Shown: in pieces, positions 22,565 to 31,540 of the stretch
Layout: each line of letters starts with the position of its first letter
How positions within the stretch are numbered: the stretch's first letter is position 1
Source of the DNA: Pseudomonas paraeruginosa PA7
Lineage (GTDB): Bacteria > Pseudomonadota > Gammaproteobacteria > Pseudomonadales > Pseudomonadaceae
Direction: 5' to 3'
DNA: 64,000 nt
Assembly: GCF_000017205.1 (NCBI RefSeq)
Contig: NC_009656.1
Location: 5,460,001-5,524,000 of the forward strand
Position numbers and translations under genes: made by a program
Notes under the pieces: generated by a model
Databases searched by the model: none
The model's input: the letters and a program-made list of their open reading frames with translations, nothing else
What the model was told of the DNA's origin: nothing

Positions 22565-23752
22565 GTGCTCACTGATGCCCACTGCCGTGCTGCCAAACCG
22601 AAGGAGCAGCTTTACCGTCTGAACGACTTTCGCGGTCTCTACCTCGAAGTCAAACCCAATGGCGTCAAGGCTTGGCGCTACCGCTTCAAACTTGCGGGCA
22701 AGGGGTCATGGTTCGCGCTCGGCGACTACCCCAGCGTCAGCCTCGCAGATGCCAGGGATAAGTGCGAAGAGGCACGGAAGCTGGTCAAGCAGGGCATCAA
22801 CCCCGTTCAGAACAGACAGGTCGAACGGATCAAGCGAGAACAGGACTCTGCCAACACGTTCGAGGCCGTGGCTAAAGAATGGCTGGCCTTGAAGGACTGG
22901 GAGGAAGTCACCAAACGCCGCAGGCTGGACATGCTGCAACGGGTGGTCTTTCCCTCTATCGGCAAGATGCCCGTGCGGCAAATCACGCCTGCACACGTCC
23001 TAGACATCCTCAGCAAGACGGCGAAGCGCGGCGCGCCGACCGTGGCTGCCGAAGCCAAGCGCACCATGTCCGGCATTTTCGAGCTGGCGGTTGCCACCTT
23101 GCGGGCAGATAACGATCCCGTCTGGCCCGTCCGCAAGGCGTTACCCGCCAACAAGACGCAACACAAGACAGCACTGACCACGGCGCAGATCGGGAAGTTG
23201 CTCACGGACTTCGACAACCACCGTTGCGGCTATCAGGTGAATTTCTGCATCCAATTGATGTGGTGGACGCTCGCTCGCCCAGGCGAGGCTGCGGAGGCAG
23301 AATGGGCCGAGTTCGATCTCGATAAGGCGCTATGGTCCATCCCCGCTCGCCGCATGAAGGCTCGACGCGAACACCTGGTGCCGTTGCCACGACAAGCCGT
23401 AGAAATGCTGCGTCGATTGCACGCTATCAGCGGCGACCGGATGCATCTTTTCCCTGGCCGGGATGACCGCAACAAACCGATGTCTGCGCATTCGATCCGG
23501 CAGGCGCTCAAAGCGCTTGGCTGGAGCGGCACCTACAGCCCGCACGGCACGAGAACTACGGGCAGCACCCGCCTGAATGAAATGGGCTACCGTCCCGACG
23601 CCATTGAAGCCCAGCTTGCACACGCTGAGCCGAATTCTGTGCGCCGGACGTACAACCATGCCACCTATCTCGACGAGAGGCGCGAGATGATGCAGGCATG
23701 GGCGGACAAGCTCGAACTCTGGAAGCGGGAGGTGCTCAATGGCAAGAACTAA
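22565..23752 (+). CDS. Tyrosine recombinase / integrase (P4-like, DUF4102)
   Basis: 395 residues. The N-terminal DUF4102 arm-binding domain (GLYLEVKPNGVKAWRYRF) is typical of P4-like island integrases. The catalytic domain shows the first Arg in WWTLARPGEA, HGTR about residue 328, and the nucleophile Tyr in YNHATYLDERREMM. The start is a GTG; an in-frame stop lies just upstream so no longer start is possible. The next gene overlaps its end by 14 bp. It probably inserts the element next to ychF. Confidence 0.9.
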   Translation: MLTDAHCRAAKPKEQLYRLNDFRGLYLEVKPNGVKAWRYRFKLAGKGSWFALGDYPSVSLADARDKCEEARKLVKQGINPVQNRQVERIKREQDSANTFEAVAKEWLALKDWEEVTKRRRLDMLQRVVFPSIGKMPVRQITPAHVLDILSKTAKRGAPTVAAEAKRTMSGIFELAVATLRADNDPVWPVRKALPANKTQHKTALTTAQIGKLLTDFDNHRCGYQVNFCIQLMWWTLARPGEAAEAEWAEFDLDKALWSIPARRMKARREHLVPLPRQAVEMLRRLHAISGDRMHLFPGRDDRNKPMSAHSIRQALKALGWSGTYSPHGTRTTGSTRLNEMGYRPDAIEAQLAHAEPNSVRRTYNHATYLDERREMMQAWADKLELWKREVLNGKN

Positions 23753-24467
23753 GGGTCAGCAAGCCACCAACCAGAGGGGGCGGCGACAGCTCCGCTTCAG
23801 CCTGCTGAAGGAAATCTTGCGCTGCGAGTCAGTGCGCACCCTGTCCAGCGATCACAAAAAGCTGCTTTTCCGGCTTCTGTCGAACGGCTGGAGCATCACC
23901 GATACGCCGCCCGATACTTCGCGCATCCGAGCGCTTGAAAAGGTAGCGTCCGACGCTCGTCGGCTACGCGGCGCACTCAACAGTCTTGAGGCAAAGGACG
24001 CCGCCAGCCTGGACAGCAACTACCGGCAAACCATTCCGCTCTCTACGCGACTGCTCGCACTGGAAGAGTTGGAGCATGATGCCGCCGCGCTGGCTAAGGT
24101 TATCAAGGGAGAGCAGGCAGACATCACCCGATTGCGGCAAAAGCGGACAGCGGCGCAGTTGGTGAAAACGCTTTGCATGTTTGGAATCCCATGCGGCACC
24201 CGCAACGATCATGATGTAGACGCTCGCAACGTGACAACCGCGATGCGCTGCGTGATGTTCTCCATGCTGGAAGCAGGTTCGAAGAAGCTGAGCTGGAGCA
24301 CTACCGCGTCCATCATCAAGCTGGGTATCCGGGTCCAGACAGACCCAAGCGAGAACAGAATGCTGCCACTTGAAGGACTCCAGGCAGTTACGCAGGCGGG
24401 TGAGGATGCACTTCGCCTGTTCATGCTTGAGGAACCGCTATGGAACGGCATCAGGCTGGAGACATGA
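23739..24467 (+). CDS. Hypothetical protein co-transcribed with the integrase
   Basis: 242 residues, basic N terminus (ARTKGQQATNQRGRR), mostly helical with a short predicted coiled region around residues 60-135. I recognise no domain. It overlaps the integrase by 14 bp, so the two are translationally linked; a role in integration, excision or regulation is only a guess. Confidence 0.7.
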   Translation: MARTKGQQATNQRGRRQLRFSLLKEILRCESVRTLSSDHKKLLFRLLSNGWSITDTPPDTSRIRALEKVASDARRLRGALNSLEAKDAASLDSNYRQTIPLSTRLLALEELEHDAAALAKVIKGEQADITRLRQKRTAAQLVKTLCMFGIPCGTRNDHDVDARNVTTAMRCVMFSMLEAGSKKLSWSTTASIIKLGIRVQTDPSENRMLPLEGLQAVTQAGEDALRLFMLEEPLWNGIRLET

Positions 24468-24538
24468 GGCAGAGCTTTCCACGGCATCGTATTGGCCTTA
24501 TCATCTTGGAAATTAGCGGATAAGGAAAAGCGGTCTTC

Positions 24539-25117
24539 ATGCAAATACGGGTGCAGACCTACAAAGGCAAAGATGGGCGGATTAGGCAGGGCAAGACCGT
24601 CTCCCTGCTGCGGTATGCCTATGATCCTGAGAAACGGCGCTCAAAGCAGGTCGTCATTGGTACGCTGGATCGTTGGGCAACAGAGTTACCGCCAGAACTC
24701 GATAGCCTGCTCACTGATGCCGAGCATCACGAGTTCAGGGAGTGGATTGCTGAGCGGGATCAGCAGCGTCAGGAACTCGCGCAGCGCCATCATTTGCTGC
24801 ATGCCGCAGAGCACATGGGATGGGCCGCAAAGGCGCTTCTGGCCGGGGCGGACCCAGTGCGGCCCGAGCGGATTTGGGAGGCGCTGGACGTGCTGGCAAA
24901 GGCGCTTGAGAAAGCAGGTTACCCAAGGCCAAGCAGAGGGCGTGGGCGTCCATCGAAAGACGAAACCCCAACCCCGGATGATCTGGTTGTAAGTCTTTAC
25001 GATGATCCGATGCTGGCGGCAGAGATAGAAGATGCGCAAGAACGGGTGGCGGCGTTGCCAAACTTCATCCCGCTCCCCCCGGCAGCACGAAAGGGGAAAG
25101 GGTCAGATGGCCCGTGA
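24539..25117 (+). CDS. Hypothetical protein, integrase-associated
   Basis: 192 residues, rich in Arg, Glu and Leu. The N terminus (YKGKDGRIRQGKTVSLLRYAYDPEKRRSKQVVIGTLDRW) has the look of a small beta domain found in proteins next to integrases on integrative elements, followed by a charged helical region. No function can be assigned. It precedes ietA by 37 bp. Confidence 0.65.
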   Translation: MQIRVQTYKGKDGRIRQGKTVSLLRYAYDPEKRRSKQVVIGTLDRWATELPPELDSLLTDAEHHEFREWIAERDQQRQELAQRHHLLHAAEHMGWAAKALLAGADPVRPERIWEALDVLAKALEKAGYPRPSRGRGRPSKDETPTPDDLVVSLYDDPMLAAEIEDAQERVAALPNFIPLPPAARKGKGSDGP

Positions 25118-25154
25118 TGCGTTAGGATTATGAGATAAGAGTATTGGTGAAAAA

Positions 25155-26138
25155 ATGGCCACAGCCGAGCAAATTAAAGCACTTTTAAGAAGCCATGCTG
25201 ATCGGGACGATCAGCGCTTCTACGCTACGGCTTTGCAGGTCGCAGCTCAAGAGGCTCGCCAAGGCCATCGTAAACTGGCCAGCGATATTAAGGAGATGGT
25301 TGAAAAATCCCAAGTTAATAGCAACTTGGGGCTCGCGCCGGTAAAACCAACGCCACTTGTTCAGCAACCCAAAGGCGACTTAAGGGGATTGCTTGAGCTT
25401 ACGCACTCGACAGTAAGAATTGGCGAGCTGGTCCTCGGTGCCGAGGTTCTGGAGCGCCTCCATCGCGTATTGCTTGAGCAACGACAAAAAGATCGCCTTT
25501 CCCAATTTGGATTGCTCCCGCGACGCAAGCTCCTGTTCACCGGACCGCCAGGAACGGGAAAGACAATGTCTGCCTCTGTGCTTGCGACAGAGCTGAAACT
25601 ACCGCTCTATACGATTGTTCTTGATAGTTTGATTACTAGGTTCATGGGGGAAACCGCAGCAAAGTTGCGACTTGTTTTTGACCACATCAAGCAAACTCGG
25701 GCGGTCTATCTCTTCGACGAGTTCGACGCCATCGGCACCCAGCGCGGAGCGCAAAATGATGTAGGGGAAATTCGGCGCGTTTTGAACTCGTTCCTTCTTT
25801 TCGTGGAGCAGGACGACTCCGAAAGCATTATCGTCGCCGCGACCAACCATCCCGAGCTGCTAGACAAGGCGCTTTATCGCAGATTTGACGACATCATTCG
25901 GTTTGAGAAGCCGTGCGATGACCAAATTCAGAAGATTATCGAGAACCGGCTGGCCATGTTCGAGACCCGATCTCTTGCTTGGAATGAGGTTACTGCGGCA
26001 GCTCACGGCCTGAGCGCTGCGGAAGTGACACGAGCCTGCGAAGATGCGGCGAAAGAGGCGGTTCTTCATCATGACAATAAACTGTCTACCACGCTTGTAT
26101 TGAAGGCGATTGAGCAACGTCAAGCTGGCAAAGAATAA
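25155..26138 (+). CDS. ietA: AAA-family ATPase of an IetAS-type system
   Basis: 327 residues. The Walker A GPPGTGKT is at residues 130-137, the Walker B LFDEFDAIG has Asp188-Glu189, the sensor-1 Asn is in AATNHPELLD, and the Arg finger region is LYRRFDDIIRF. It is a classic AAA ATPase of the FtsH/Cdc48-like core without a protease domain. It is followed after 3 bp by a subtilisin-like protease. AAA-ATPase plus subtilase is the composition of IetAS, known first as a plasmid incompatibility/toxin-antitoxin-like pair in Agrobacterium and later as an antiphage system. The symbol is by composition. Confidence 0.82.
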   Translation: MATAEQIKALLRSHADRDDQRFYATALQVAAQEARQGHRKLASDIKEMVEKSQVNSNLGLAPVKPTPLVQQPKGDLRGLLELTHSTVRIGELVLGAEVLERLHRVLLEQRQKDRLSQFGLLPRRKLLFTGPPGTGKTMSASVLATELKLPLYTIVLDSLITRFMGETAAKLRLVFDHIKQTRAVYLFDEFDAIGTQRGAQNDVGEIRRVLNSFLLFVEQDDSESIIVAATNHPELLDKALYRRFDDIIRFEKPCDDQIQKIIENRLAMFETRSLAWNEVTAAAHGLSAAEVTRACEDAAKEAVLHHDNKLSTTLVLKAIEQRQAGKE

Positions 26139-26141
26139 GGA

Positions 26142-28637
26142 GTGGTTATGCCAGACCAGAAGCGGCACCTTCTGATCGAAGGTTTTCTGTCCAACGAAGA
26201 TTTTAGATCGCGCAGAACTGGTAGAAACCCGGCCATTCCTCTTCAAGATCGGATTCCGCACGGCCAGCAGTTGTCAGCAAGATACGCTGATCTAATGCAG
26301 CAGTACGATGAGAAACGGCAGAATGCCGAGCCACCAATCACAGAAGATGTGGGGATATTTGTAGAGATCGTCGGAGTCCCCGGCATCAAGTTGCCTCTAG
26401 ACAGTCTAGATACGCGGGACTTCAGGTTGCACGCTTGCCGCAAGGTTGGCGATCGCGAGGTTGCTCTGGTATTCATTCCTGAGACTCGTCGAGAAACGTT
26501 TCAAAGGAAGGTCACGCAATATCTTGACCCGGAGAAAGATGGGAAAGGTGGTCCTCGCAATCACAATTTGATCGACAGTATCGCCGAAATGCGCTTGGCG
26601 GACCTGCGTGCGTTTTGGACGGATGCCCCCAGCCTATTCCCCCAGGACTCCAATCAACAAATTTGGTGGGAGCTTTGGCTCAAGCGACGTAATGGCGAAG
26701 ACCCGCAAATCATTGCGGCACAGCTATCAGAGAGGATCGGCGGGCGACTCGGAAATACCTCGCTAAGTTTCTTCGATAGCATGGTATTTCTGATCAGAGC
26801 TTCCTCTCAACAGTTGGAACGTGCCCCTGAGTTAATCTCTTCTCTTGAGGAACTGCGGCGCGCCAAGGAAACTCCGAACGTCTTGGTGGAATCTTCGCCA
26901 AAAGAACAGCGTGAATGGGCGGGCGATTTGGCCGCACGGTTGAGAATTTCGGACGAGGCATCCGTTTCTGTAGCCATTCTCGATACCGGCGTAAACTACA
27001 ATCATCCATTGCTATCTTCTGTCTGCAATCAGCCGCAATCGGAAACATGGCAGCCGCAGTGGCCGCGTTACGATGAGGTCAATGACCATGGCTCCAGACA
27101 AGCCGGCTTGGCGATATTCGGGGATTTGCATGACGCGCTGGTGAGTCGGTCTGAAATACCTCTACAGCATCGCATTGAATCGGGGCGTATTATACCGCCG
27201 CGCGGTGCGAATGACCCGGAACTGTACGGCGCAATTACTGTAGGTACCGCATACAAACTGGAAGCAACGAGACCCGAATGGCGGCGCGTCTATTCCTTGG
27301 CAGTAACGGCCGACTCGGAAAAGGAAGGCGGAATTCCTACCTCATGGTCAGCGGAAGTTGATCAATTCTCGTCGGGCGCAGAGGACGGGCAACAACGACT
27401 TTTCGTGATCTCAGCCGGTAACAATCGCTCCCTCTTGCCAAACGTAGACCACTGGGAGCAGCTACATCTTGCGGAGATAGAAGACCCGGCGCAGGCATGG
27501 AATGCCCTGACGGTTGGGGCATACACCGAGAAGACAACCAATGATGACCCAAGCTTTGATGGGTGGTCGCCCTTTGCCCGAGCTGGAGATGCAGCTCCTG
27601 CCTCTAGGTCATCTGTCAATTGGGGTTGGAAGAAGCAGGCACCTTATAAGCCTGATGTTGTAGCGGAGGGCGGCAATCGTTTGCTGTCTCCCGATGGGAC
27701 GGCCATATCCGATGCTGACTCAGTTTCTCTTCTGACAACATCCGGAAAGGCGGCCGGTCAACTCTTTGAGGTATCCGCCGATACAAGTGCCGCCTGCGCA
27801 TTGGTTTCACGCCAAGCGGCTATTCTCATGGATGAATACCCGGACTATTGGCCAGAGACAGTTCGTGGGCTCCTGGCACACTCAGCAGAGTGGACTGAGC
27901 GCATGTGGGAACGTTTCGGAGTTCTCAGCGGCCACCACAGCCCCAAGGTCGCCAAAGAGACGATGCTTAGGAGCGTCGGATACGGCGTTACCAACCTTGA
28001 GCGTGCGCGCTATAGCGCCGGTCATGAATTGACGCTGGTCGCACAAGATCATCTTCAACCATTCACCAAGAACGCGGATGCCTCGGGTTCGGCCGATCCC
28101 AAGCTTAACGAGATGCAGCTATATGAGCTGCCGTGGCCGGCAGATATTTTGCGCCAGCTCCCCCCAGAGTTAGAGGTGAAGCTGAGGGTAACGCTCTCGT
28201 ACTTCATTGAGCCCAATCCTGGTCGGAGAGGCTATAGGCAACGATATAGCTACCAGTCGCATGGCCTGCGTTTCGAGGTCATTCGGCCTGGCCAGTCACT
28301 TGAGAATTTCCGAGCATTTATCAATGCGCTTGCAGATGCAGATGACTACATCGGTCCAGAAGGTGATGCAGATGGTTGGCAATTTGGCCCTCAGCTTCGG
28401 ACGCGAGGCTCGCTGCACTCCGATGTCTGGACTGGTTCTGCCGCAGCCTTGGCGGACATGCAAACAATCGCCGTTTATCCTGTGGGAGGCTGGTGGAAAT
28501 ACCGCGCAGCACAAGATCGCTGGCAGAACAGTGTTCGCTATAGCCTGATCGTCAGCATCGAGGTGCCAGATGAGACGGTCGACATCTATTCCGTGGTTGA
28601 GAATATCGTTCAGGCTCAAGTTGAAATCGCTGTCTGA
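26142..28637 (+). CDS. ietS: Subtilisin-like serine protease of an IetAS-type system
   Basis: 831 residues. The S8 catalytic triad is visible: Asp281 in VAILDTGVNY, His316 in NDHGSRQAG, and Ser549 in ADTSAACALV. It has no signal peptide, so it acts in the cytoplasm, unlike secreted subtilases. A long N-terminal region of about 270 residues precedes the catalytic part, and about 200 residues follow it. It is coupled with the AAA ATPase upstream (3-bp gap). In the known IetAS pairs the protease and ATPase are both needed; which one is toxic or inhibitory here cannot be read from sequence. Confidence 0.83.
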   Translation: MVMPDQKRHLLIEGFLSNEDFRSRRTGRNPAIPLQDRIPHGQQLSARYADLMQQYDEKRQNAEPPITEDVGIFVEIVGVPGIKLPLDSLDTRDFRLHACRKVGDREVALVFIPETRRETFQRKVTQYLDPEKDGKGGPRNHNLIDSIAEMRLADLRAFWTDAPSLFPQDSNQQIWWELWLKRRNGEDPQIIAAQLSERIGGRLGNTSLSFFDSMVFLIRASSQQLERAPELISSLEELRRAKETPNVLVESSPKEQREWAGDLAARLRISDEASVSVAILDTGVNYNHPLLSSVCNQPQSETWQPQWPRYDEVNDHGSRQAGLAIFGDLHDALVSRSEIPLQHRIESGRIIPPRGANDPELYGAITVGTAYKLEATRPEWRRVYSLAVTADSEKEGGIPTSWSAEVDQFSSGAEDGQQRLFVISAGNNRSLLPNVDHWEQLHLAEIEDPAQAWNALTVGAYTEKTTNDDPSFDGWSPFARAGDAAPASRSSVNWGWKKQAPYKPDVVAEGGNRLLSPDGTAISDADSVSLLTTSGKAAGQLFEVSADTSAACALVSRQAAILMDEYPDYWPETVRGLLAHSAEWTERMWERFGVLSGHHSPKVAKETMLRSVGYGVTNLERARYSAGHELTLVAQDHLQPFTKNADASGSADPKLNEMQLYELPWPADILRQLPPELEVKLRVTLSYFIEPNPGRRGYRQRYSYQSHGLRFEVIRPGQSLENFRAFINALADADDYIGPEGDADGWQFGPQLRTRGSLHSDVWTGSAAALADMQTIAVYPVGGWWKYRAAQDRWQNSVRYSLIVSIEVPDETVDIYSVVENIVQAQVEIAV

Positions 28638-28675
28638 TATGCCCCGTAGGGCGTCCGTCGTGCTGCGGGCAATGC

Positions 28676-29500
28676 CTAGAAGGGGATGTCGTCAGCCCAC
28701 GGAAGTCGTGATGCGTGTTGCTCTGCCGCCTTGGCCTTTGACTTGATCTTTATCTCCAGCGCCTTGATGAAGCGGATCGACGCCGCGACGTGATTGAAGA
28801 TCAGCAGGCTTTCCTCGTAGTTGAGGATAGGGTTGTCGTGAGCGAGGCTCTTGTTGTTGCGCACGTCATTGAAGGCTTCGAGCACCGATATACTGGACTT
28901 CAAGATGCGCTCGGTCATGGCCGACTCAAGATGTCCACCATCTCGTAGCGCCTTGATGTACTCGCCGAAGACACTGTGCAGCGGCTTTTCACGAGTGATC
29001 GTGATGCCGTGTGGCTCGCACGTCACGCGGATGAACTTGTTGACGAAGGTATGCAGCCGATCCAGCCCGCCCTCGGGCTGATTCTTCTCGATGGCTTCGC
29101 GAACATGCTCTGCCACCACCTCGAAATCCCGTTCATCAGCGATGGCGGTCAGCGCATCCAATTCGGCCACTGGCTGGTCACTGAGAAGCCGCTGGGCGAT
29201 CTTCCGACAGTCGTCGATGAGTAGAGGGTTGCTGTCGCCAAAGCACTGCTCATCGGTCGCATAGTCGATCAGCCCGCCAATGACACGCCCCGCGACATGA
29301 TTGCCATCCACATCCCAGAACGTGCGCATCCTGTTGGCCTTGGAAGTGCCCCGTGCCTTGTACCTCTCGGCATCAATCTCGACTCGGTACTCATCGAAGA
29401 AATCGCCAAAGGTACGGTCGGAAAAGTTCAGGACGTAGCCGCCGCCCATGCCAAGCAGCTTTTCCAGCTTTCGACGCTCGCTCCCAGTCAGATCGGACAT
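28676..29500 (-). CDS. Abi_C (abortive infection C-terminal) HEPN-like protein
   Basis: 274 residues. The C-terminal third fits the Abi_C family, with the HEPN RNase-type motif R-x6-H (Arg214 to His221 in NDVRNNKSLAHDN). Upstream helices may be the sensor part. HEPN proteins of this class are usually toxic RNases in phage defence. The ATG at 29500 has AGGGAG in front and sits 8 bp after the preceding gene, so an extended start further upstream, which would overlap that gene, was not used. It ends the minus-strand operon and converges with ietS. Confidence 0.78.
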   Translation of the reverse strand: MSDLTGSERRKLEKLLGMGGGYVLNFSDRTFGDFFDEYRVEIDAERYKARGTSKANRMRTFWDVDGNHVAGRVIGGLIDYATDEQCFGDSNPLLIDDCRKIAQRLLSDQPVAELDALTAIADERDFEVVAEHVREAIEKNQPEGGLDRLHTFVNKFIRVTCEPHGITITREKPLHSVFGEYIKALRDGGHLESAMTERILKSSISVLEAFNDVRNNKSLAHDNPILNYEESLLIFNHVAASIRFIKALEIKIKSKAKAAEQHASRLPWADDIPF

Positions 29501-29508
29501 GCGCTCCC

Positions 29509-30336
29509 TTACGCCTTCATCTTGACCCACACTATGCCGACCGCGATGGTCAGGACGAGCCCGGCGAACACCGTGTTGGCATAGCGGTAGTACAGTTGTC
29601 TCAACGCCCAGCGCAAGGGCCGGGCCTCTGCCTTCTTCTGTTCAGCGATCAACTGGGTACACGCTCGTTCGCGCGCCTGTAACTCCGATGTGGCACGCTC
29701 CTCGGCATAGAGGACAGCCGCCAGATAATCGAGCATCCGGTGCTCGACGATGTTCTGCTTCCACGTTTCGACTGTGGCCAATGCCCCGGCCTGCATGGGG
29801 CGGGATCGCCCTTCGCGATGTTCGGGGTCGGTGTAGTCGAAGACCAGCCCGAACTGCTCATAAAACCAGTTGCGGCGCGCCTTGTTGTCACCGTGAGCCT
29901 GCCCGGCCAGCAGCTCGATGCTGTTGACGGTCGCCTCGGGCCACTGTTGCACCCACTGGACAATCTCATTCATCAGGTAGGTGCCGATCCGCTGGCCATC
30001 CAGCCCTGGCAGATCAAGAAACACCGCCCCCTTCGACATCGAGGGCGATGTCAGCGAGACAGAGTTGAAGTTGCACGAGTAGCTGCCATCAAACCGCCCT
30101 TTTCCGCCGTCCCGGTGCGAAAACTTGGCGGTGATGCGCTGATACGAGAGGCGGATCGACGCCTCGTAGATCGTCCCGTCACGAGGATCGCGCCGATAGG
30201 TTTCCTCCCGCTCGACCAACACCCAGCCCAGTGCCTCGGCCTCCGGGCGCTCCTTGTCCTTGACCTCCAACACCAGAATGCGCGGTTTCACGCTCTGGCT
30301 GTCTCGCCACGAGTTATCGAAGGATGGGAGTGCCAT
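29509..30336 (-). CDS. GNAT-like protein with a C-terminal membrane anchor
   Basis: 275 residues. The central part looks like a GNAT fold: GQRIGTYLMNEIVQWV resembles the acetyl-CoA pyrophosphate loop and helix, followed by ARRNWFYEQFGLVFDY. The last 30 residues form one hydrophobic span (TVFAGLVLTIAVGIVWV), so the domain would face the cytoplasm at the membrane. ATG 30336 has AGAGGTGG in front; a GTG two codons earlier is possible. It lies between the GIY-YIG gene and the Abi_C gene. Confidence 0.68.
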   Translation of the reverse strand: MALPSFDNSWRDSQSVKPRILVLEVKDKERPEAEALGWVLVEREETYRRDPRDGTIYEASIRLSYQRITAKFSHRDGGKGRFDGSYSCNFNSVSLTSPSMSKGAVFLDLPGLDGQRIGTYLMNEIVQWVQQWPEATVNSIELLAGQAHGDNKARRNWFYEQFGLVFDYTDPEHREGRSRPMQAGALATVETWKQNIVEHRMLDYLAAVLYAEERATSELQARERACTQLIAEQKKAEARPLRWALRQLYYRYANTVFAGLVLTIAVGIVWVKMKA

Positions 30337-30370
30337 GTCCACCTCTTTGGTTAGCAGGGCGTTGCACGAG

Positions 30371-31540
30371 CTAACCTACCAACCGGGCAGTCTTCGGGTC
30401 ATAGACCACATCGCTGATTGAGCCATCCAGAATGCGCCGCACCGCTTCGTCGATCACATGGAGCGGTACAAGGAACCATTCCCTCGGCCTGACGGGGTGG
30501 CCGAAACGGTCTTGAATGGTGAGGTCGAGCTGCGCCGGCGCGAAGATGCGGTGGAAGATGCCTTCCAGCTTTGTGCGGTTGACACCCGCCAGCTTGTAGC
30601 TGGCGACAACCTCCACCTCCGCCAGCAGGTAGGTAGCATCGTGCGCCGCGTTGGCTATGCGGCTTTCGACCTTGCCGCCCGTGACTCCAATCTTATGAAT
30701 CAGCTCCCGGTGTTCCGCAACGAAGGGATGACTGGACAAGCTGCGCAGCACGTAGATGGTGCCGCTCGCAATGTCATCCTCTTCCCAGGTCTCGCTGAAC
30801 AGTGGCCCAGCGTTCGGGTCTGTCAATCTGCGCCCGGCCTGATCTTTGTATAAGGCGCGTTGCAGAGACCTGAGCAGGAGATTGCTTTCAGTGCCATTCG
30901 AGTAGATGACCCTGAGCCGCGCGTCCGGCTCACCATTCGGTGTTCGGAACACATCCCCCATTTCAGCGACGTAGACAAGCTGTCCACCGAGAATGAAGAA
31001 GTTACCTGTCGTGACGCTTGCATCTCTGCCGAAGGGGCGCGTCTGCCTGATGCCCGACTTGAGTTCGCTCTCCGCCTGCTGAAACAGAGGCTGGAAGCGG
31101 TCGAAATCCTCGCATCTCTCGCGGTTTGCGATTTCCTCTGCCGCCCGTATCTCGGCCCTGGAGCGAACATGGCGCAGTTCGGTGATATCGGATGGGCCTG
31201 CCGCGCCTTCGAGTTCGGCGAGCAGCTCTTCATCATCCATCGATTCCACTGAATCTGCCTGAGCGATTTCAGCCCCGCTTAGGAGCCCTTGATGATCGAG
31301 TGGAGCAAGGAGGGCTCGGCACTCATCCATCGCACGCAGACGATCCAAGCGAACAGCGTACAACCGTTCGAATATGTCCTTGTCTTCGCCGTGCTGCGGA
31401 GTGCGCCCGTGCCCCTCAACAAACCGCTGAATTTCCTCGAATCCCGCGATGATGCGCTCCTCGCGCACCGAGCGCCCGCCTTCCCTTTTGGGTACTGCGT
31501 ACTCGGCCAGTTCTTCTCGCAGCTCGTTCAGATCAATCAT
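30371..31540 (-). CDS. GIY-YIG nuclease (T5orf172/MUG113 type)
   Basis: 389 residues. The C-terminal domain (about 260-385) has the GIY-YIG signature in its T5orf172 form: GTIYVLRSL, then HKIGVTGGKVESRI with the Arg, and KLEGIFHRIFAP with the catalytic Glu, followed by REWFLV. The N-terminal 240 residues are helical and charged and may mediate assembly. The ATG at 31540 overlaps the helicase end by 8 bp, so the two are translationally coupled. It is the only recognisable nuclease in the operon. Confidence 0.82.
   Translation of the reverse strand: MIDLNELREELAEYAVPKREGGRSVREERIIAGFEEIQRFVEGHGRTPQHGEDKDIFERLYAVRLDRLRAMDECRALLAPLDHQGLLSGAEIAQADSVESMDDEELLAELEGAAGPSDITELRHVRSRAEIRAAEEIANRERCEDFDRFQPLFQQAESELKSGIRQTRPFGRDASVTTGNFFILGGQLVYVAEMGDVFRTPNGEPDARLRVIYSNGTESNLLLRSLQRALYKDQAGRRLTDPNAGPLFSETWEEDDIASGTIYVLRSLSSHPFVAEHRELIHKIGVTGGKVESRIANAAHDATYLLAEVEVVASYKLAGVNRTKLEGIFHRIFAPAQLDLTIQDRFGHPVRPREWFLVPLHVIDEAVRRILDGSISDVVYDPKTARLVG

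Noticed and set aside
25155..28637. Phage or secreted protease origin for the subtilase
   Set aside because: There is no signal peptide and it is coupled to an AAA ATPase, so the IetAS reading fits better.
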